Shown here: positions 17,618 through 20,378 of the stretch, in pieces
Position numbering within the stretch: the first letter of the stretch is position 1
Layout of the letters: each line of letters opens with the position of its first letter
Origin: Candidatus Kappaea frigidicola
GTDB taxonomy: Bacteria; Omnitrophota; Gorgyraeia; JAGLLT01
Direction of reading: 5' to 3'
Length of the DNA: 20,378 bases
Assembly (NCBI GenBank): GCA_030765555.1
Contig: JAVCCI010000076.1
Location: 1 to 20,378, forward strand
Position numbers and translations under genes: made by a program
Notes under the pieces: model-generated
Database searches by the model: none
What the model was told of the DNA's origin: nothing
The model's input: only the letters and a program-made list of their open reading frames with translations

Positions 17618-18510
17618 TTTAACACCTTTACTTTTTCTGCTACTCTTAACCTGGCACTTCTAGATCTCGGATTTTCAATTACTTCTTTGCTGCTAGGCCG
17701 TATTGGTTTTTTGGTTATAATCTTTAATAGCTGTTCTGATGCACAATGTTTAAACGTATTCTTTATGATTCTGTCTTCAAGCGAATGAAACGCAATTACT
17801 CCAATTCGACCTTGAGAATTTAAAATATCAACTGCTTTAGCAATACTCATTTGTATAATATCTAATTCATTATTGACAGCAATTCTCAACGCCTGAAACG
17901 TCCTTGTTGCCGGATGAATCTTAGAAAATCTAGCTTTATAAGGATAAGCTTCTGTTACTATACGACTCAAAGTCACCGTTGATTCTATAGGAGCTAGTTT
18001 TCTTTTTTCAACTATTAAATTGGCAATCTTACCAGCCTGTCTTTCCTGTCCGTATTGACTTAATACTTTACGCAGTTCATATCTCGGTAAATTATTCACC
18101 AGATCAAATGCTGATATTGCCGCCGCCTTATCCATGCGCATATCCAGAGGTCCTTCTGACTTAAAGCTAAAGCCTCTCTCAGGTGTATCGAGCTGCAATG
18201 AAGATACCCCTAAATCATAAAGAACTGCATCTACTTTTTCTATACCAATACTTCTGATAAGATTATCTATATCCTTAAAATTACCATAGAGCAAATTTAT
18301 GTTATCTTTATAAGCTTTCAAATTCTCAGATGCAATTTCTAAGATATCTTTATCTTGATCAATGCCTATCAACCTACCACCTGGAGCAATGCACTGGAGT
18401 ATTTTTAAACTGTGTCCTCCTGCTCCAAGCGTGCAATCAACAACAATTTTTCCATTACCCAAATTAAGGTTGTCAATTACTTCTTCAACTAAAACTGGCT
18501 TATGCACCAT
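17614..18510 (-). CDS. rsmH: 16S rRNA (cytosine-1402-N4)-methyltransferase
   Basis: RsmH (MraW) methylates N4 of C1402 in the 16S rRNA decoding centre using S-adenosylmethionine. From the ATG at 18510 it has 298 residues and starts MVHKPVLVEEV, as family members do. The AdoMet site is VVDCTLGAGGHS, then GGRLIGIDQDKDIL. Further hallmarks are YDLGVSSLQLD, ERGFSFKSEGPLDMRMD, RTFQALRIAVNNEL, IAFHSLEDRIIKNTFK and the C-terminal NPRSRSARLRVAEK. A TTG at 18520-18522 would add four residues and has an AGG a few bases upstream, so it is a possible alternative start. The gene follows the 65-aa ORF and overlaps the ftsL-like gene by 4 nt. Confidence 0.96.
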   Translation of the reverse strand: MVHKPVLVEEVIDNLNLGNGKIVVDCTLGAGGHSLKILQCIAPGGRLIGIDQDKDILEIASENLKAYKDNINLLYGNFKDIDNLIRSIGIEKVDAVLYDLGVSSLQLDTPERGFSFKSEGPLDMRMDKAAAISAFDLVNNLPRYELRKVLSQYGQERQAGKIANLIVEKRKLAPIESTVTLSRIVTEAYPYKARFSKIHPATRTFQALRIAVNNELDIIQMSIAKAVDILNSQGRIGVIAFHSLEDRIIKNTFKHCASEQLLKIITKKPIRPSSKEVIENPRSRSARLRVAEKVKVLK

Positions 18511-18528
18511 TTTGTTCTTCAAAGGTGC

Positions 18529-18726
18529 CTACTTCGTATTTAGGAGAGTGTCAACCCAACACGAAGCATTAGATGATCTAACCATCTTCATAGTATATGA
18601 ATCAAATTGAGGATCATCTTTTCGGTGAAGGGCTCTTCTCTTTCTAAATACCTCCATCGGTATTCCTAGCTCTGCAAAATCAAAATGCTTATTTGTGCTT
18701 ATACATATTCTTATACGTTTTTTCAT
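18529..18726 (-). CDS. Unrecognised 65-aa basic protein between mraZ and rsmH
   Basis: I do not recognise this protein. It has 65 residues, is rich in Lys and Arg at the N-terminus (MKKRIRICI) and centre (FRKRRALHRKDD), and has no membrane segment or signal peptide. It contains two cysteines that do not form a metal-binding pattern. Evidence that it is a real gene: it fills the 225-bp space between mraZ and rsmH almost exactly, starts 21 nt after the mraZ stop and ends just before rsmH. It also has purine-rich GGAGG and AAGGA sequences upstream of its ATG. A chance ORF is the alternative. If real, it is co-transcribed from the mraZ promoter, and its basic character would fit a nucleic-acid-binding role, which is a guess. 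Confidence 0.6.
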   Translation of the reverse strand: MKKRIRICISTNKHFDFAELGIPMEVFRKRRALHRKDDPQFDSYTMKMVRSSNASCWVDTLLNTK

Positions 18727-18735
18727 GTTCCTTCA

Positions 18736-18747
18736 CCCCCTCCCCCC
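18736..18747 (-). other. G6-A-G5 tract after mraZ
   Basis: On the minus strand, the bases immediately after the mraZ TAA read six G, one A and five G, followed by TGAAGGAAC and the ATG of the 65-aa ORF. The tract contains a GGAGG Shine-Dalgarno core 12 nt from that ATG. No other G-run of this size was noticed in this AT-rich window. Confidence 0.8.
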
Positions 18748-19197
18748 TTAGTTTTCTTCATTACCATCAAATAAATCTTCTGCAATTTCTTCATATGAAC
18801 TCTGAGTATTATTGTAGTATTCATTCCATGAAGCCTGATCCCAAACCTCAAATCTATTTGAAACACCAACTACAATAACATCTCTTTTTATCTGAGCGTA
18901 TTCTTTCAAATATTTAGGAACAAGTATCCTACCTTGCTTATCAATAGAAGCCTCAAAGGCACCCGAAAAGAAAAGTCGATTAAATTTTCTAGAATCTTTT
19001 TTAGTAAAAGGAAGATTTTTGAACTTGTGCTCTTGCGCTCTCCATTCTTCTTCAGTGAACACAAAGAGACATTTATCTAGACCGCGAGTAACAAAAAATT
19101 TATCAACATAACTTTCTTTGCTTATCTGGCGGAACTTAGCAGGTATGATTAATCGCCCTTTATTATCTATTGTATGTTGATATTCACCGTAGAACAT
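18748..19197 (-). CDS. mraZ: Transcriptional regulator MraZ
   Basis: MraZ is a DNA-binding protein of the SpoVT-AbrB fold that binds repeats upstream of its own gene and controls the dcw operon. The 149-residue protein has the two tandem domains expected. The first begins MFYGEYQHTIDNKGRLIIPA with D11-x-x-G-R15, and the second has SIDKQGRILVPKYL with D86-x-x-G-R90. GLDKCLFVF and a long helix join them. The length is close to the usual 140-150 residues. It is the first gene after a near-consensus promoter, and three 10-bp boxes of the known MraZ type lie between promoter and start codon. Autoregulation of the whole operon is therefore likely. GGAGG lies 6 nt before the ATG. Confidence 0.96.
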   Translation of the reverse strand: MFYGEYQHTIDNKGRLIIPAKFRQISKESYVDKFFVTRGLDKCLFVFTEEEWRAQEHKFKNLPFTKKDSRKFNRLFFSGAFEASIDKQGRILVPKYLKEYAQIKRDVIVVGVSNRFEVWDQASWNEYYNNTQSSYEEIAEDLFDGNEEN

Positions 19198-19203
19198 TTT
19201 ATT

Positions 19204-19233
19204 CCTCCACTTTCCACCACTTCATACCACAAA
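19204..19233 (-). promoter_or_regulatory. Three tandem MraZ boxes
   Basis: Three abutting 10-nt direct repeats on the minus strand read TTTGTGGTAT (19224-19233), GAAGTGGTGG (19214-19223) and AAAGTGGAGG (19204-19213). The shared core AAGTGG at 10-bp spacing matches the published MraZ operator type, described as AAAGTG-like in mollicutes and TGGG-like in E. coli. The first box touches the promoter -10, and the third contains the GGAGG ribosome binding site of mraZ. MraZ bound here would cover both the promoter edge and the transcription start. Confidence 0.75.
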
Positions 19234-19261
19234 GTATACATTACATACCAAAACCTGTCAA
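19233..19261 (-). promoter_or_regulatory. Main dcw operon promoter upstream of mraZ
   Basis: On the minus strand a perfect TTGACA (19256-19261) is followed after exactly 17 nt by TATACT (19233-19238). This is a near-consensus sigma-70 promoter and the only strong one seen in front of the dcw genes. The predicted start is about 28 nt before the mraZ ATG, giving a very short leader. Most of the downstream operon has no gap large enough for another promoter. Confidence 0.8.
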
Positions 19262-19288
19262 GGGCAAAAATGACTTTTTTCATTGAAA

Positions 19289-19302
19289 CACAACAAGTTG
19301 TG
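19289..19302. repeat. 14-nt inverted repeat upstream of the mraZ promoter
   Basis: CACAAC and GTTGTG form perfect 6-bp arms around a 2-nt centre, 27 nt upstream of the mraZ -35. The size and position would suit a dimeric regulator, but nothing identifies one, and chance is possible. Confidence 0.35.
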
Positions 19303-19336
19303 GAAATTATGGATGATTAAACCAATATATGGAGTA

Positions 19337-19359
19337 CTTTGGATAAAAAAAATCCAAAG
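19337..19359. other. 8-bp hairpin with homopolymer loop after RNase HI
   Basis: CTTTGGAT and ATCCAAAG form a perfect 8-bp stem. The 7-nt loop is all U in minus-strand RNA and all A in plus-strand RNA. It begins about 50 nt beyond the RNase HI stop. The U-run lies in the loop rather than after the stem, so it is not a classical intrinsic terminator. It may still mark the 3' end of the RNase HI transcript. Confidence 0.4.
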
Positions 19360-19408
19360 AATATTTTAAGATAAATCAAAATTTCTCTGGACTAATAAAT
19401 CAGACGCT

Positions 19409-19810
19409 TTAAGCTCTTCTGGAAGCCGCATTACTTGCTAAGCTATCAGCATCCTGGTTTAACTCTCTGGGAATATGCTTTATTGTAAGATGATCAAACA
19501 ATTTTTTTAAATTTGAAGCGATAAAATACAAGGCTTTTATATTGTCACTTTTAACTTTATACTGTCCATTTAGCTGCTTTACAATTAACTCGCTATCAGA
19601 TTTTAAAATAACTTTTTTAGCTTTTAATGAAGCTGCTTCACTCAATCCTATAATTAACGCTGTATACTCAGCTACATTATTACTCGCCTGGCCAATATAT
19701 TGAGATACCTCTTTTATTTTTTTCCCATTGGAATCAAAAATTACGATCCCAGCTCCGGCGTGCCCTGGATTTCCCTGACTTGCTCCATCTGTAAAAACAG
19801 TTAATTCCAT
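19409..19810 (-). CDS. rnhA: Ribonuclease HI
   Basis: RNase HI cleaves the RNA strand of RNA-DNA hybrids in the cytoplasm, removing R-loops and primers. The 133-residue protein keeps all four acidic catalytic positions: D8 in VFTDGAS, E48 in NNVAEYTAL, D72 in LKSDSELIVKQL and D122 in RELNQDADSLA. The compact length and the NNVAEYTALI block place it with the short reverse-transcriptase-like RNase HI proteins of many bacteria and archaea rather than with the longer E. coli enzyme. It begins 8 nt after the zinc-ribbon gene, so the two are probably co-transcribed. This gene pair is common. No RNase P RNA gene fits in the 211 bp that follow. Confidence 0.92.
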   Translation of the reverse strand: MELTVFTDGASQGNPGHAGAGIVIFDSNGKKIKEVSQYIGQASNNVAEYTALIIGLSEAASLKAKKVILKSDSELIVKQLNGQYKVKSDNIKALYFIASNLKKLFDHLTIKHIPRELNQDADSLASNAASRRA

Positions 19811-19818
19811 TTGAATTT

Positions 19819-20378
19819 TTAAGACTCCTCATCAACGTAAAGTATTCTGGCGCAGTTTTCACAAAAAACCAAATTTTTACCAAGCATAACTTCGTTAATT
19901 AATTGCGGTCTAACATGCATGAAACAGCCTTGACAAGCGGAGTCTTTTATAGACACAAGAGCTAACTGCGCTTTCTTTGACTGAATGATTCTATCATACA
20001 CACTTACCACTTCTTTATCAATTAAAGCCGCAATTTCAGACCTTCCCTGACTTAGACTTTCTATTTCATTATCCAATTGAGAGACTCTCTCTTTAACTTC
20101 TAATTCTTTTGCTTTCAGCTTACTTTCAAAATCTGCCACATCTTGTCTCTTAATTTGGACTTCCTGCCTCTTTTCATCTATGCTATCAAGCAATATCAAA
20201 ATTTCTTCTTCAATGATTGAATTATCAGCCTTGTTCGAAACAATTTCATTCTCCAAAGCCTTATATTCATCATTCTTCTTAACTTGATATAGTTGCCCTT
20301 GTAGCTTCTTTATATGATCTTCTTTTGACTGTAAAACAACCTCTTTTTCCTTATTCGAAACTTGCATATCTTTTAACT
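19819..20378 (-). CDS. C4-type zinc-ribbon coiled-coil protein, C-terminal part (5' end beyond window)
   Basis: The reading frame is open to the window edge, so the N-terminus is missing. The methionine at 20367 is probably internal, because the conserved VKKNDEYKALENEI motif, usually some 80 residues in, would otherwise fall near residue 30. Most of the visible part is a heptad-like Glu/Lys-rich coiled coil (to about residue 110, numbered from that methionine). It ends in a zinc ribbon with two CxxC pairs, C145-Q-G-C148 and C169-E-N-C172, and then ARILYVDE. This is the DUF164/zf-RING_7 type of protein. Its function is not well defined; nucleic acid binding or a role near DNA replication and R-loop handling has been suggested from its neighbours. 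Here it is followed by RNase HI. Confidence 0.88.
   Translation of the reverse strand, partial: LKDMQVSNKEKEVVLQSKEDHIKKLQGQLYQVKKNDEYKALENEIVSNKADNSIIEEEILILLDSIDEKRQEVQIKRQDVADFESKLKAKELEVKERVSQLDNEIESLSQGRSEIAALIDKEVVSVYDRIIQSKKAQLALVSIKDSACQGCFMHVRPQLINEVMLGKNLVFCENCARILYVDEES

Noticed and set aside
19198..19408. RNase P RNA gene (rnpB) next to RNase HI
   Set aside because: The gap is only 211 bp, is filled partly by the mraZ promoter, and lacks the expected conserved RNase P RNA segments.
1..20378. Mobile elements, CRISPR arrays, tRNA or rRNA genes
   Set aside because: No transposase, phage gene, regularly spaced repeat, tRNA-like fold or rRNA segment was seen. The window is a core chromosomal locus.

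Overview
The window holds one densely packed division and cell wall (dcw) cluster, transcribed entirely on the minus strand. It is flanked upstream by RNase HI and a zinc-ribbon coiled-coil protein, and downstream by proC, yggT and ileS. The DNA is AT-rich (about one third G+C by eye). MurE carries the DNPR motif of meso-diaminopimelate-adding enzymes, so the host probably makes Gram-negative-type (m-DAP) peptidoglycan. The flanking genes resemble uncultivated bacterial lineages such as Omnitrophota or other PVC/delta-type groups. That placement is a weak inference from gene order, and no marker here proves it.

Layout in transcription order (high to low coordinate): a partial C4-type zinc-ribbon protein (window edge to 19819); RNase HI (19810-19409); a 211-bp regulatory gap with a near-consensus promoter and three 10-bp MraZ boxes; mraZ (19197-18748); a 12-nt G-rich tract; an unrecognised 65-aa gene (18726-18529); rsmH; an ftsL-like gene; ftsI; murE; murF; mraY; murD; ftsW; murG; murC; murB; ddl; ftsQ; ftsA (ends 2851). 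A 153-bp gap with its own sigma-70-type promoter follows, then proC, yggT and a partial ileS (1589 to window edge). No gene-free stretch exceeds 300 bases.

The genes form nearly the whole route from UDP-MurNAc to lipid II. MurB, MurC, MurD, MurE, Ddl and MurF make the pentapeptide precursor. MraY and MurG move it onto lipid and add GlcNAc. FtsW and FtsI polymerise and cross-link it at the septum, with FtsQ and FtsL as divisome scaffolds. Genes are separated by 1-30 nt or overlap by 4-29 nt, so the cluster is probably one translationally coupled operon started at the mraZ promoter.

The most notable observation is that ftsZ, which usually follows ftsA directly, is absent from this position. 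The ftsA that remains encodes a protein whose actin-type nucleotide-binding motifs are badly degraded, while its 1C region and C-terminal membrane-targeting helix remain. This suggests an altered division apparatus, or an ftsZ located elsewhere. Other points of interest are the MraZ boxes that merge into the mraZ ribosome binding site, the small gene between mraZ and rsmH with its poly-G leader, and an A-tract junction between ftsQ and ftsA.
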